DNA from: Lachnospiraceae bacterium
Lineage (GTDB): Bacteria; Bacillota; Clostridia; Lachnospirales; Lachnospiraceae
Reading direction: 5' to 3'
Assembly (NCBI GenBank): GCA_017457865.1
Contig: JAFTGN010000001.1
Coordinates: forward strand, 1 to 45,952
DNA: 45,952 nt
Positions 8,271 through 16,712 of the stretch are shown here, piece after piece; position 1 is the first letter of the stretch; each line of letters begins with the position of its first letter. The translations under genes and the position numbers were made by a program. The notes beneath the pieces are model-generated. The model was not told where the DNA came from. It saw only the letters and a program-made list of their open reading frames with translations, and did no database searches.

Positions 8271-8707
8271 ATGAATCATCCAAAGAATTTAAACCATGTA
8301 TCGTTGCATTCTGCTGCAACTGGTGTAGTTATGCCGGTGCGGATCTGGCTGGTTCCAACCGTCTCAGCTATCCGGCAGATGTCAAGATCATCCGTGTACC
8401 ATGTTCCTGCCGTGTGAATCCGCTGTTTATTTTAAGAGCGTTCCAGAGAGGGGCAGACGGTGTCATCCTGTGTGGATGTCATCCGGGCGACTGCCATTAC
8501 ACCACAGGTAACTATTACGCAAGAAGACGTATGACCATGCTGTTCAGTATGTTAGACTATCTGGGAATCGAGAAAGAACGTACCAGAGTGGAATGGGTAT
8601 CAGCAGCAGAAGGTGCAAAGTTTGCAGCAACGATGAATGATTTCATCAGCACTGTCCAGAGTCTGGGCGAGAACAGAAAGTTGAGGGACTTAAGATGCAA
8701 GGAATAA
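8261..8707 (+). CDS. flxD: MvhD/FlxD-type [2Fe-2S] electron-transfer subunit
   Basis: The protein has 148 residues, the usual size of the hydrogenase iron-sulfur (MvhD) family. Cysteines lie in CNWCSYAGAD, CSCR and CGCHPGDCHY, which hold a [2Fe-2S] cluster. The family connects an electron donor (hydrogenase, formate dehydrogenase or NADH module) to HdrA. The gene overlaps hdrA by 10 bp and the next gene by 13 bp, so translation is coupled. No hydrogenase genes are nearby; the donor module here is the FAD/NAD protein downstream, as in bacterial FlxABCD-HdrABC sets. Confidence 0.8.
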   Translation: MQVNESSKEFKPCIVAFCCNWCSYAGADLAGSNRLSYPADVKIIRVPCSCRVNPLFILRAFQRGADGVILCGCHPGDCHYTTGNYYARRRMTMLFSMLDYLGIEKERTRVEWVSAAEGAKFAATMNDFISTVQSLGENRKLRDLRCKE

Positions 8708-9657
8708 TTGAAAAGGTAACAGAACTGTTAGACAATGGAACTGTTGACAGAGTACTTGCATGGAAGGCCGGTGAATTTTCTTATGATCGTACTCCGGCAG
8801 TCTTTGACAAGGAATCCGGTCTGTACGGGCTGGTATATGACAGTTTCTGTGTCAACAATTTAAGCAAGTATCTGATTGAAGAGAGCAAGAAGGACGGTAA
8901 GGTTCTGGTGCTGATGAAGCCATGTGATTCTTACGGTCTGAACATGCTGATCAAGGAACACAGAGTGGATCGGGAGAAGATTTATGTATTGGGCGTACCG
9001 TGCAAGTGCAAGGTCAGCGTAGACAAGATCAAGGCAACCGGTCTGACCGGTATCCTGGATATCGTAGAGGAAGGCAACGACATCAAAGTGACCACCGTTT
9101 ATGGGGACACTACATTAGACAGAAAAGACGTGCTGTGCGATAAGTGTATGGTATGTAAGGACAAGGTTGTAGTCGTATACGATGAGAAGATCGAGTCTGA
9201 TGAAACTGCCGGTATCGAGAAATTAGACCGTATGGCAGAGGTAGAGGCATTAGAGGCCATGACGCCAGATGAGCGATTTAATTTCTGGAGAAGCCAGCTG
9301 TCGAAATGTATCCGCTGTAATGCCTGCCGGAATGTATGTCCGATCTGCAGTTGTACCAAGTGTGTATTTGACAATGACAACACCGGTATTTCTTCCAAGG
9401 CCAATGTAGACAGTTTTGAAGAGAATATGTTCCACATCGTCCGTGCATACCATGTGGCGGGACGTTGTACAGACTGTGGCGAGTGCAGCCGTGTCTGCCC
9501 ACAAAACATTCCGTTGCACCTGTTGAACCGTAAGTTCATTAAGGAGATGAATGAGCTGTATGGTACCTATCAGGCTGGAACAGATGCAGAAGCAAAGGAT
9601 CCGTTGACTGCTTTCACCAAGGAAGATGCGGAACCAAGCGTGATTTATAATCGATAG
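8695..9657 (+). CDS. 4Fe-4S dicluster electron-transfer protein of the Hdr-Flx module (FlxC-like)
   Basis: The protein has 320 residues. The first half has CDSYG, CKCK and CDKCMVCK cysteine clusters and resembles F420-hydrogenase beta/FrhB-like proteins. The second half has a ferredoxin pair with CIRCNACRNVCPICSCTKC near residues 203-220 and CTDCGECSRVCP near 260. It starts inside the MvhD-like gene, and a 20-bp gap leads to the next iron-sulfur subunit. By position it matches one of the two iron-sulfur components of FlxABCD. Which one (B or C) cannot be settled by eye, so no symbol is given. Confidence 0.7.
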   Translation: MQGIIEKVTELLDNGTVDRVLAWKAGEFSYDRTPAVFDKESGLYGLVYDSFCVNNLSKYLIEESKKDGKVLVLMKPCDSYGLNMLIKEHRVDREKIYVLGVPCKCKVSVDKIKATGLTGILDIVEEGNDIKVTTVYGDTTLDRKDVLCDKCMVCKDKVVVVYDEKIESDETAGIEKLDRMAEVEALEAMTPDERFNFWRSQLSKCIRCNACRNVCPICSCTKCVFDNDNTGISSKANVDSFEENMFHIVRAYHVAGRCTDCGECSRVCPQNIPLHLLNRKFIKEMNELYGTYQAGTDAEAKDPLTAFTKEDAEPSVIYNR

Positions 9658-9677
9658 AAAGGCAGGGACAAGAAAAA

Positions 9678-10706
9678 ATGTTAAAATTTACAAGTGATCA
9701 GATGTCCACACTTTTTTCTGCAATCTCTGCAATGAAGACCTTATATGTACCGGTGGAAAAAGGTGGCGAAGTAACCTTTGGTGTATGGAGCGAGACAGAA
9801 AAAGTCCGTCTGGATGCATTAAAGACTGTAAAATCTGCCAAAGACCTGTTCTTCCCACAGGCAGAGACCATGATGGGATTCAAGATGGAAGGCAAGAACA
9901 TCGAAATCCAGGTTCCGGAAGAAAAGATGGACGAGTTCGTGGTATTTGGTGTACGTGCCTGTGATGCAAAGAGCTTTGAGGTACTGGACAATGTATTCTT
10001 AGCAGAGCCGGTGGATACCTATTATGCGCTGAGACGCAAGAGCGGTATTGTCATCTGTGCAGCATGTACCAGACCGGAAGAAAGTTGTTTCTGTAATGTA
10101 TTTGGCATCGATGCCACTGCTCCGGCAGGAGACATTGTGACATGGACAGTAGATGGTACATTATACTGGGAAGCAAAGACAGAAAAAGGTGAGGCGTTCA
10201 CTGCACAGCTGTCAGAGTATCTGGCAGAGGCAACGGCAGAAGAAGAGGCTGCTGTGGCAGCACAGAATGAGGCAGTAAAGGCGATCATTGCAAAGCTGCC
10301 ATATGCAAACCTGAAGGTAGACGGATTCACCGGAGACCGGATGATGGAGTATTTCAATTCTCCAAAGTGGGCTGAGCTGTATCAGGCATGTCTGGGATGT
10401 GGTACCTGTACCTTTGTATGCCCGACCTGTCAGTGTTATGATATTCGTGACTATGATACCGGACACGGCATCCAGAGATACCGCTGCTGGGATTCCTGTA
10501 TGTACTCCGAGTTTACCAAGATGGCAGGTGGTCAGCCTCGTCTGACCCAGTTAGAGAGATTCAGACAGAGATTTATGCACAAGTTGTTATATTATCCAAT
10601 GAACAACAATGGATTGTTCTCCTGTGTAGGCTGTGGCAGATGTGTGAACAAGTGCCCGATCTCTATGAATATCGCAAAAGTAATAAAGGCATTGGGGGAT
10701 GAATGA
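9678..10706 (+). CDS. 4Fe-4S protein of the AsrA/sulfhydrogenase-beta type (FlxB-like)
   Basis: The protein has 342 residues. The N-terminal domain carries FGVRACDAKSFEVLDNVF, typical of the anaerobic sulfite reductase A / sulfhydrogenase beta family, and a CAACTRPEESCFC cysteine group. Two C-terminal [4Fe-4S] motifs are CLGCGTCTFVCPTC (near 237) and CVGCGRCVNKCP (near 316). Such subunits sit next to a FAD/NAD reductase and carry its electrons onward. The last bases overlap the flavoprotein start (10703), giving tight coupling. Confidence 0.75.
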   Translation: MLKFTSDQMSTLFSAISAMKTLYVPVEKGGEVTFGVWSETEKVRLDALKTVKSAKDLFFPQAETMMGFKMEGKNIEIQVPEEKMDEFVVFGVRACDAKSFEVLDNVFLAEPVDTYYALRRKSGIVICAACTRPEESCFCNVFGIDATAPAGDIVTWTVDGTLYWEAKTEKGEAFTAQLSEYLAEATAEEEAAVAAQNEAVKAIIAKLPYANLKVDGFTGDRMMEYFNSPKWAELYQACLGCGTCTFVCPTCQCYDIRDYDTGHGIQRYRCWDSCMYSEFTKMAGGQPRLTQLERFRQRFMHKLLYYPMNNNGLFSCVGCGRCVNKCPISMNIAKVIKALGDE

Positions 10707-11545
10707 TGAGTGAGATCACAAGAGAGGATATGCATATCCCAAAGATTGGTATTGTCAGAGAGATTATTCAGGAAACACCGGACGTAAAGACCTTCCGTAT
10801 CAATGCACCGGACGGCAGTCCTCTGTTTGACCATATGCCTGGACAGTGTGCCATGATTTCCGTACCAGGCGTAGGAGAAGGTATGTTCTCCATTCCTTCT
10901 TCTCCGACCAACAGAGAGTATATGGAGTTTTCGATTAAGATGTGTGGTTGTCTGACAAGCTGGCTGCACAGCATGGAGCCAGGTCAGATGGTAACCGTCA
11001 GAGGTCCTCTGGGCAATCACTTCCCGGTAGAAAATGAGTTTATCGGAAAGGATATCCTGGTTATCGGTGGTGGTATCGGTATTGCACCGGTACGTTCCGT
11101 AGTGAAGTATATGCTGGATCACCGGCAAGATTATGGCCGTATTGATGTGGTATACGGTGCAAGATCCAAGGAAGATCTGGTATATTATGAAGAAATGTCC
11201 AAGGAATGGCCAAAGGTACCAAATACCTATGTACATCTGACCATTGACCGTGAGCAGGAAGGCTGGGACGGTCCGGTAGGATTCGTGCCAAACTATGTAA
11301 AGGAACTGAACTTCCCCACAGACAAGACTGTTATCATGTGTGGACCGCCAATCATGATCAAGTTTACACTGGCCGGTCTGATGGAGTTGGGATTCCAGAA
11401 GGAACAGGTTTACACTACCATGGAGCTTCGTATGAAGTGTGGCATCGGTAAGTGCGGACGCTGTAACATCGGTTCCAAGTATGTATGCAAAGATGGTCCG
11501 GTATTCCGCTTTGATGAGCTGGATGAACTGCCAAATGAGTATTAA
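10703..11545 (+). CDS. flxA: FAD/NAD(P)-binding reductase (FlxA/AsrB type)
   Basis: This 280-residue member of the ferredoxin-NADP reductase/PyrK group has the flavin region GMFSIPSSPTNREYMEFSIK, the nucleotide-binding GGGIGIAPVRSV near residues 120-131, and MCGPPIMIKF near 212. A C-terminal cysteine set, CGIGKCGRCNIG...C, holds a [2Fe-2S] cluster. This is the expected entry point for electrons from NADH. In FlxABCD-HdrABC the homologue oxidises NADH and hands electrons through the iron-sulfur subunits to HdrA. Overlap with the preceding gene suggests a stable subcomplex. Confidence 0.85.
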   Translation: MMSEITREDMHIPKIGIVREIIQETPDVKTFRINAPDGSPLFDHMPGQCAMISVPGVGEGMFSIPSSPTNREYMEFSIKMCGCLTSWLHSMEPGQMVTVRGPLGNHFPVENEFIGKDILVIGGGIGIAPVRSVVKYMLDHRQDYGRIDVVYGARSKEDLVYYEEMSKEWPKVPNTYVHLTIDREQEGWDGPVGFVPNYVKELNFPTDKTVIMCGPPIMIKFTLAGLMELGFQKEQVYTTMELRMKCGIGKCGRCNIGSKYVCKDGPVFRFDELDELPNEY

Positions 11546-11569
11546 TTAGATAAAGTAGGAGAAATGAAC

Positions 11570-12244
11570 ATGGAAGAAATGGTAAATGTATATTTATATG
11601 GTAAGAAGTATACCGTTCCTGCCAGCCTGACCATCATGGAAGCATTTGAGTATTCCGGATACCAGTTGGTTCGTGGCTGCGGCTGTAGAAATGGTTTCTG
11701 TGGTGCCTGCGCAACAATTTACAGAATCAAGGGCGAGCATATGCTCCATGGCTGTCTGGCTTGTTCCACTCAGGTAGCCGACAATATGTATGTGGCATCC
11801 ATTCCGTACTTCCCGTTAGAGAAGAAGATTTACAGCATCGAGGAGATCAAGCCAACCGAGCAGATCATGATGCAGTTATATCCGGAAATCTATTCCTGTG
11901 TAGGCTGTAATGCATGTACCAAGGCATGTACACAGCAGTTAAAGGTAATGCAGTACATTGCATATGCACAGCGTGGTGAGTATGAGAAGTGTGCGGAAAC
12001 TTCCTTCGACTGTGTGATGTGTGGCGTATGTTCCACCAGATGCCCTGCGGGTATCTCCCATCCACAGGTAGCGCTTCTGGCAAGAAGACTGACCGGTAAG
12101 TACATCAAGCCTGAGGCAAAGCACCTGACCCAGCGTGTAGAAGACATTGCAAACGGTGTATTTGATGATGCCGTGGCAGAAATCATGGGCAAGTCTGTAG
12201 ATGAGCTGAAGGATATGTACAACAACAGAGTAATCGAGAAGTAA
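11570..12244 (+). CDS. Fumarate reductase-type iron-sulfur subunit (TfrB/FrdB-like, without CCG domain)
   Basis: The protein has 224 residues. The N-terminal [2Fe-2S] ferredoxin domain has CGCRNGFCGAC and a later CLAC, followed by CVGCNACTKAC and CVMCGVCSTRCP for two cubane clusters. This resembles SdhB/FrdB and the front half of methanogen thiol:fumarate reductase TfrB. TfrB continues into an HdrB-like CCG domain, absent here; that function is encoded separately by the HdrB-like gene at 4985. ATG at 11570 is preferred over 11564 because AGGAGA then has normal spacing. It should link HdrBC with the flavoprotein that follows after 13 bp. Confidence 0.75.
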   Translation: MEEMVNVYLYGKKYTVPASLTIMEAFEYSGYQLVRGCGCRNGFCGACATIYRIKGEHMLHGCLACSTQVADNMYVASIPYFPLEKKIYSIEEIKPTEQIMMQLYPEIYSCVGCNACTKACTQQLKVMQYIAYAQRGEYEKCAETSFDCVMCGVCSTRCPAGISHPQVALLARRLTGKYIKPEAKHLTQRVEDIANGVFDDAVAEIMGKSVDELKDMYNNRVIEK

Positions 12245-12257
12245 GGGAGGAATCAAG

Positions 12258-13856
12258 ATGAGTTTACCATATACCGAGGAAATGCTCGAATCCATCAAAA
12301 AGGTAGAGGCAACCAGAGCAGAGCGTATGGCAAATGAGCCAAGACGTATGACTGCGGATGAAAAGGATGCTTTATTAGAGCAGTATCATCCGGACTACAA
12401 TCAGGAAAGCTTCGAAGAGATCATTGTAGGTCCGAACAAGGGACAGAAGGCTCCGAAGGAACTGAATGCTCTGTTGCAGGCAAACAGCCGGATCAAAGGA
12501 CTGGATATTGATCTGGAGCATCCGGATTATGACTGTGAAGTACTGGTGATCGGTGGCGGCGGAGCTGGTTCTTCCGCAGCGATCGAGGCCAATGAAGCTG
12601 GCGCAGATGTGATGATCGTCACCAAACTGCGTATCGGTGACGCCAACACCATGATGGCAGAGGGCGGTATCCAGGCAGCAGACAAAGAAAATGACTCCCC
12701 ACAGCAGCATTATCTGGATGTAATGGGCGGCGGTCACTTCAAGAACGTACCAGAGTTAGTAAAGAAGTTAGTAACAGAAGGTCCTGCAGCAGTGAACTGG
12801 CTGGATCATCTGGGTGTATTATTTGACAAAGATGAAAATGGTGTCATGATCACGACCCACGGCGGTGGTACTTCCAGAAAGAGAATGCATGCGGCAGCAG
12901 ACTACTCCGGTGCAGAGATCATGCGTGTCCTGCGTGATGAGGTCATCAACAGAGGCATTCCGGTCATCGAGTTTACCGTTGCCATTGAGATCATCAAGGA
13001 TGAGGAAGGCAAGGCAGCCGGTGCGGTTCTGATGAACCTGGAGACCAAGGAGATCATGGTGGCAAGAGCAAAGACTGTCATCATTGCAACCGGTGGTGCA
13101 GGCCGTATCCACTATCAGGGATTCCCAACTTCCAACCACTACGGTGCAACCGCAGACGGTCTGGTACTGGCTTACCGTGCAGGGGCAGAACTACTATATC
13201 AGGATACCTTACAGTATCACCCAACAGGTGTAGCATTCCCGGCACAGATTTACGGTGCGCTGGTAACAGAGAAGGTTCGTTCCATGGGCGCCATGTTCTG
13301 TAACAAGGATGGTGAGGCATTCATGCATCCACTGGAAACCCGTGACGTGGCTGCTTCCGGTGTCATTCGTGAGGTAGCAAGAGGAAACGGTATCCATACT
13401 CCACTGCGTGATGGTATCTGGTTGGATACTCCAATGATTGATGCCATTCATGGTGAAGGCACGCTGGAGAAGAGACTGCCAGGTATGCTGCGTATGTATT
13501 TAAGATACGACATCGATATGAGAAAGGTGCCGATTGTCATCTACCCGACTCTGCACTATCAGAACGGTGGTATCAAGATTACACCAGACGGTATGTCTGG
13601 TGTAGAGAACCTGTACGTAGCAGGTGAGGCAGTTGGTGGTATCCACGGACGTAACCGTCTGATGGGTAACTCTTTGCTGGACATCATCGTATTTGGCCGT
13701 AACGCAGGTCAGCAGGCAGGTAAGAAGTGTAAGGAAGTGACCCTTGGCAAGCTGACGCTGGCACATGTAGATGCCTATGCAAAAGAGTGTGAAGAGGCTG
13801 GCATCGTAACGGATCTGGTTTCTCCACAGCTGTTACCGGATTACAGAAGAAAGTAA
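12258..13856 (+). CDS. Soluble fumarate reductase flavoprotein subunit (TfrA/FrdA/NadB superfamily)
   Basis: The protein has 532 residues. An extension of about 90 residues precedes the FAD-binding GGGGAGSSAA near residue 98. Superfamily motifs follow: AEGGIQAA, the THGGGTSRKRM region, QYHPTG, a PTLHYQNGG segment and GRNRLMGNSLLD. The histidine that binds FAD covalently in membrane-type FrdA/SdhA (before AEGG) is not seen (GDANTMMAEGG), so FAD is probably noncovalent as in TfrA and aspartate oxidase. Predicted activity is fumarate + 2e + 2H -> succinate in the cytosol. No FrdC/D anchor genes exist. L-aspartate oxidase is an alternative, but the paired iron-sulfur subunit and fumarase argue for fumarate. 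Confidence 0.8.
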   Translation: MSLPYTEEMLESIKKVEATRAERMANEPRRMTADEKDALLEQYHPDYNQESFEEIIVGPNKGQKAPKELNALLQANSRIKGLDIDLEHPDYDCEVLVIGGGGAGSSAAIEANEAGADVMIVTKLRIGDANTMMAEGGIQAADKENDSPQQHYLDVMGGGHFKNVPELVKKLVTEGPAAVNWLDHLGVLFDKDENGVMITTHGGGTSRKRMHAAADYSGAEIMRVLRDEVINRGIPVIEFTVAIEIIKDEEGKAAGAVLMNLETKEIMVARAKTVIIATGGAGRIHYQGFPTSNHYGATADGLVLAYRAGAELLYQDTLQYHPTGVAFPAQIYGALVTEKVRSMGAMFCNKDGEAFMHPLETRDVAASGVIREVARGNGIHTPLRDGIWLDTPMIDAIHGEGTLEKRLPGMLRMYLRYDIDMRKVPIVIYPTLHYQNGGIKITPDGMSGVENLYVAGEAVGGIHGRNRLMGNSLLDIIVFGRNAGQQAGKKCKEVTLGKLTLAHVDAYAKECEEAGIVTDLVSPQLLPDYRRK

Positions 13857-13950
13857 TGAGGCAAGATACAGGCACAAACAGATTCCCTGAATTGCTTCGT
13901 GAAGATGGTGGAATGTCTTTTTACTTGAAATAAGAAGAGATATGACCAAA

Positions 13951-13985
13951 ACCCGCAATTCTTTTGAACAAGAATTGCGGGTTTC
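13951..13985 (+). terminator. Intrinsic terminator after the fumarate reductase genes
   Basis: CCCGCAATTCTT (from 13952) pairs exactly with AAGAATTGCGGG (to 13981), with a six-base loop and a following T-rich TTTCT. It closes the 2.3-13.9 kb locus, so the exporter downstream likely has its own promoter. Confidence 0.8.
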
Positions 13986-14093
13986 TGTGTGTGGATTTTG
14001 GCACAATGCTGATTTTGTAAAAATAGCTTGCATTGTGTCGAAAAAAGTTGTAATTTTAGTATGGTTTGGTAACAATTAGAACCAAGTATATAC

Positions 14094-14109
14094 GAAGTGT
14101 AAACGCTTC
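14094..14109. promoter_or_regulatory. Palindromic operator-like site before the exporter gene
   Basis: GAAGTGTAAACGCTTC is an imperfect 16-bp palindrome containing TGTAAACGCTTCA, which resembles a degenerate CcpA cre site (consensus TGWAARCGYTWNCW, two mismatches). It lies immediately before the ribosome site at 14115, downstream of any likely promoter, where a bound repressor would block elongation. Confidence 0.35.
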
Positions 14110-14124
14110 AGAATGGAGGACAAA

Positions 14125-15327
14125 ATGGATATCATCACATCTTTTTTTGTGTTGAAATCTAGCACGCTGGTGCTGTTTAATGTATTTTTAATTGCCGTTG
14201 TCGGTTATCTTTTGGGAAGAATCAAGATCAAGGGGATTTCCCTTGGTACTGCAGGTGTGTTCATCGTTGCGTTGGTTGCAGGACATTTGAGTACCGCAAT
14301 GCCCAATTCCATTTTTGCAGTTGAGATGCCCAAATTCGTACAGAACATTGGTTTGGTATTGTTTGTGGCTTCTGTTGGTTTTATTGCAGGACCAAACTTC
14401 TTTAGTAATCTGAAGAAAAATGCCAAGTCTTACGTATTTCTTGGCCTTGTCATCATTGCAGCTGGTACACTGGCCTGTGTCATCGTAACACTATGTACAA
14501 ATGTGGATGCCGGGTTGGCAGCAGGTATGCTTTCCGGTGCATTGACCAGTACACCAGGCTTCTCTTCTGCAAAAGAGGCGATTTCAACACTGGGTGGTTC
14601 TGTAGATGAAGTATCTGTCGGATACGGTATTGCATATCCATTTGGCGTCATTGGAGTGGTATTATTCGTGCAGTTGGTTCCAAAGCTGTTAAAAGTGAAT
14701 ATGGAACAGGAACGCAAGGCACTCGTAGTGGTAGATGATGGTGCAGTGGTAAATAAGAAACTGCCAGAAAAAATGCTGGAGATTGATTCTCTGGGCTTTG
14801 GTGTCTTCTTTATGGCGGCGATCGCAGGTGTGCTGATTGGTGGAATTACCATTCCATTGCCAGGTGGTGCAAACTTCTCTCTGGGCAATACCGGTGGTGT
14901 GCTGCTGGCGGCATTGCTGTTTGGTCACTTCGGACATGCAGGAAAGGTGAGTTTCCAGATTCAGAAGAATGTGTTAAAGACATTCCAGGAACTGGGATTG
15001 ATGCTGTTCCTGATTGGTGCCGGTGTAGAAGGCGGCGCAAAGTTTGTGACAACATTGTCTGAGTATGGTCCGATCTTGTTTGTATATGGTGCATTTATGA
15101 CATTGCTGCCATTGATTGTTGGATTTGTCATTGCAAAGTATGTATTGAAGCTGAGCCTGCTCAACAACTTAGGCTCTATTACAGGTGGTATGACCAGTAC
15201 ACCTGCACTTGGTACTTTGATCAGTGTATCCGGTACAGATGATGTGGCTTCTGCATATGCATCTACATATCCGATTGCTTTGGTTGCAGTGGTCATTGCC
15301 ACACAGTTGGTAGTCACATTTCTGTAA
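14125..15327 (+). CDS. AspT/YidE/SucE-family dicarboxylate transporter, likely succinate exporter
   Basis: The protein has 400 residues and is almost entirely hydrophobic helices. It carries the two repeated family elements: SGALTSTPGFSSAKEA near residue 140 and GGMTSTPALGTL near 350. Members include the aspartate:alanine exchanger AspT and the succinate exporter SucE of Corynebacterium. AspT and YidE carry soluble TrkA_C domains in the middle, which are lacking here, so this is a compact form. ATG at 14125 is preferred because GGAGGA at 14115-14120 overlaps the upstream in-frame ATG. Placement after a complete oxaloacetate-to-succinate gene set favours C4-dicarboxylate export. Amino-acid exchange remains possible. 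Confidence 0.7.
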   Translation: MDIITSFFVLKSSTLVLFNVFLIAVVGYLLGRIKIKGISLGTAGVFIVALVAGHLSTAMPNSIFAVEMPKFVQNIGLVLFVASVGFIAGPNFFSNLKKNAKSYVFLGLVIIAAGTLACVIVTLCTNVDAGLAAGMLSGALTSTPGFSSAKEAISTLGGSVDEVSVGYGIAYPFGVIGVVLFVQLVPKLLKVNMEQERKALVVVDDGAVVNKKLPEKMLEIDSLGFGVFFMAAIAGVLIGGITIPLPGGANFSLGNTGGVLLAALLFGHFGHAGKVSFQIQKNVLKTFQELGLMLFLIGAGVEGGAKFVTTLSEYGPILFVYGAFMTLLPLIVGFVIAKYVLKLSLLNNLGSITGGMTSTPALGTLISVSGTDDVASAYASTYPIALVAVVIATQLVVTFL

Positions 15328-15348
15328 TGAAAAATGATTGTGTATCCG

Positions 15349-15383
15349 GGACAGCCCCTAATGAAACAGGGGCTGTCCTTTTT
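15349..15383 (+). terminator. Intrinsic terminator of the exporter gene
   Basis: GGACAGCCCCT (15349-15359) pairs exactly with AGGGGCTGTCC (15368-15378) and is followed by five T. Confidence 0.9.
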
Positions 15384-15436
15384 CTGTAATAGTGATGCAA
15401 CAAAAGATTTCTGTCATCAAGAAAGTGAGACTTGCT

Positions 15437-16360
15437 TTACAAAAACAGTGTAAACATGACAGGAATGGTGATCAATGCCAGTATATGAGAAACAAGCACC
15501 ATGCTGGCTCCCACTGTGGTATCTCTGCCATAAGCTGCCGGGAAGATGATCACATTCATTCCAATGGGCATAGCCAAAGCACATAAAGCAACCAGAATGA
15601 CATCATCACTGGTATGCAAAAGCTTCAAAATAATGGTCACAACGGCAGGAATCACCACAAGGCGGAGCAGGGAGATCACATATACTTTTGGAATGGTCAT
15701 CAGCTTGCGGATGCCAAAACCCCCTACGATCATTCCGGTCAGCAGCATGGCCACAGGAAACATACAGTTGGCAGTGGCGGAAATGGCTGACTCTATAAAG
15801 GCAGGAACCGGAATCTGGGTGACTCCCAGAACAATCCCCAGTACCAGTGCAATGCAGATGGGATTGCACAGAGACTTGATACTGAATTTGCTGTTGTTTT
15901 GGTTGGGGATCAACCAGGAAACACAGACAGAAAAAGTCAGGATATTCAAGGGGATGGTAAACATCATATAGTCAAATAATGCCTCTTCACCGAAAATACC
16001 AAGCACCAGTGCATTTCCCATAAATCCATAGTTAGATACGATAAAAGCATGACGGTACAGCCGCTGGTGAAAGGATTTTGCTGAAAATCTTTTTCCTACA
16101 AAAAAAGCAATTAATGTAATGGGAAGAAAAATCAGTACACTGTAAATGAGCAGCGTGCTTTTGACTTCCAGATTTGCAAGAGAACATCTGGACATAAAAG
16201 TATGCATGATCAATGCCGGAAGCAGCAGATTGCTTTCCAGCTTGGACAGAACACTGCCTGCGTTTTTGGGAACGAGGGATTTTCGTTTTAAAATAAACCC
16301 TGCAAAAATAAACAAAAAGACCATACACATTTGATTCAATGAGGTGAAAAAGACTTCCAT
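15437..16360 (-). CDS. AEC (auxin efflux carrier) family transporter
   Basis: The protein has 307 residues and about ten hydrophobic segments in two halves, with the AEC-type openings FAGFILKRKSLVPKNAG and, in the second half, PVAMLLTGMIVGG. Bacterial AEC members include malate permease MleP and malonate carriers; many are uncharacterised organic-acid transporters. The start at 16360 is chosen because GGAGA lies seven bases before it; an in-frame ATG 12 bases upstream overlaps that site. It is divergent from a LysR-type regulator, the usual arrangement for a regulated transporter. C4-dicarboxylate transport is an inference from the neighbouring locus. Confidence 0.75.
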   Translation of the reverse strand: MEVFFTSLNQMCMVFLFIFAGFILKRKSLVPKNAGSVLSKLESNLLLPALIMHTFMSRCSLANLEVKSTLLIYSVLIFLPITLIAFFVGKRFSAKSFHQRLYRHAFIVSNYGFMGNALVLGIFGEEALFDYMMFTIPLNILTFSVCVSWLIPNQNNSKFSIKSLCNPICIALVLGIVLGVTQIPVPAFIESAISATANCMFPVAMLLTGMIVGGFGIRKLMTIPKVYVISLLRLVVIPAVVTIILKLLHTSDDVILVALCALAMPIGMNVIIFPAAYGRDTTVGASMVLVSHILALITIPVMFTLFL

Positions 16361-16518
16361 AGGATTCTCCATTCGTAGTTGATATCTATGCAGCAATGCC
16401 TGCAGGTTTCTCGGGCAGACCAAATGCACAGAGAAAGTTTGTAACTGTTCCGTACTATCACAGTTATGAAAATTTCGTGAATTCTGTCATGCAGGATGAA
16501 ACCTTCACTAGTATAGGC

Positions 16519-16576
16519 TTGATTTTGAGGAAAATCAAATATATAATATTTATGAATTTGATAATGTTTATATTAT
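16519..16576. promoter_or_regulatory. Inverted repeats in the AEC-LysR divergent region
   Basis: The 350-bp region 16361-16712 holds no gene. It contains TTGATTTT-GAGG-AAAATCAA (16519-16538) and the imperfect pair ATAATAT/ATATTAT (16543-16576) in very AT-rich DNA, plus a TATAAT at 16613-16618. LysR regulators bind dyad sites between divergent genes, so these are reasonable operator candidates. No -35 box is convincing. Confidence 0.3.
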
Positions 16577-16712
16577 GGAAAAAGAAATAATAAATAATAT
16601 ATTTGATATAGATATAATGGAATACGTTTGCAAGACGATTTTCTGGGAAAGGGCATCGTGAGATCCGGCAAACTTGATACGCGACCAATGAAGGGAAAGA
16701 AAGGAAAACACA

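Noticed and set aside
12258-13856. L-aspartate oxidase (NadB)
   Set aside because: A dedicated iron-sulfur partner gene, fumarase upstream and the absence of nadA/nadC point to fumarate reduction, though sequence motifs alone overlap.
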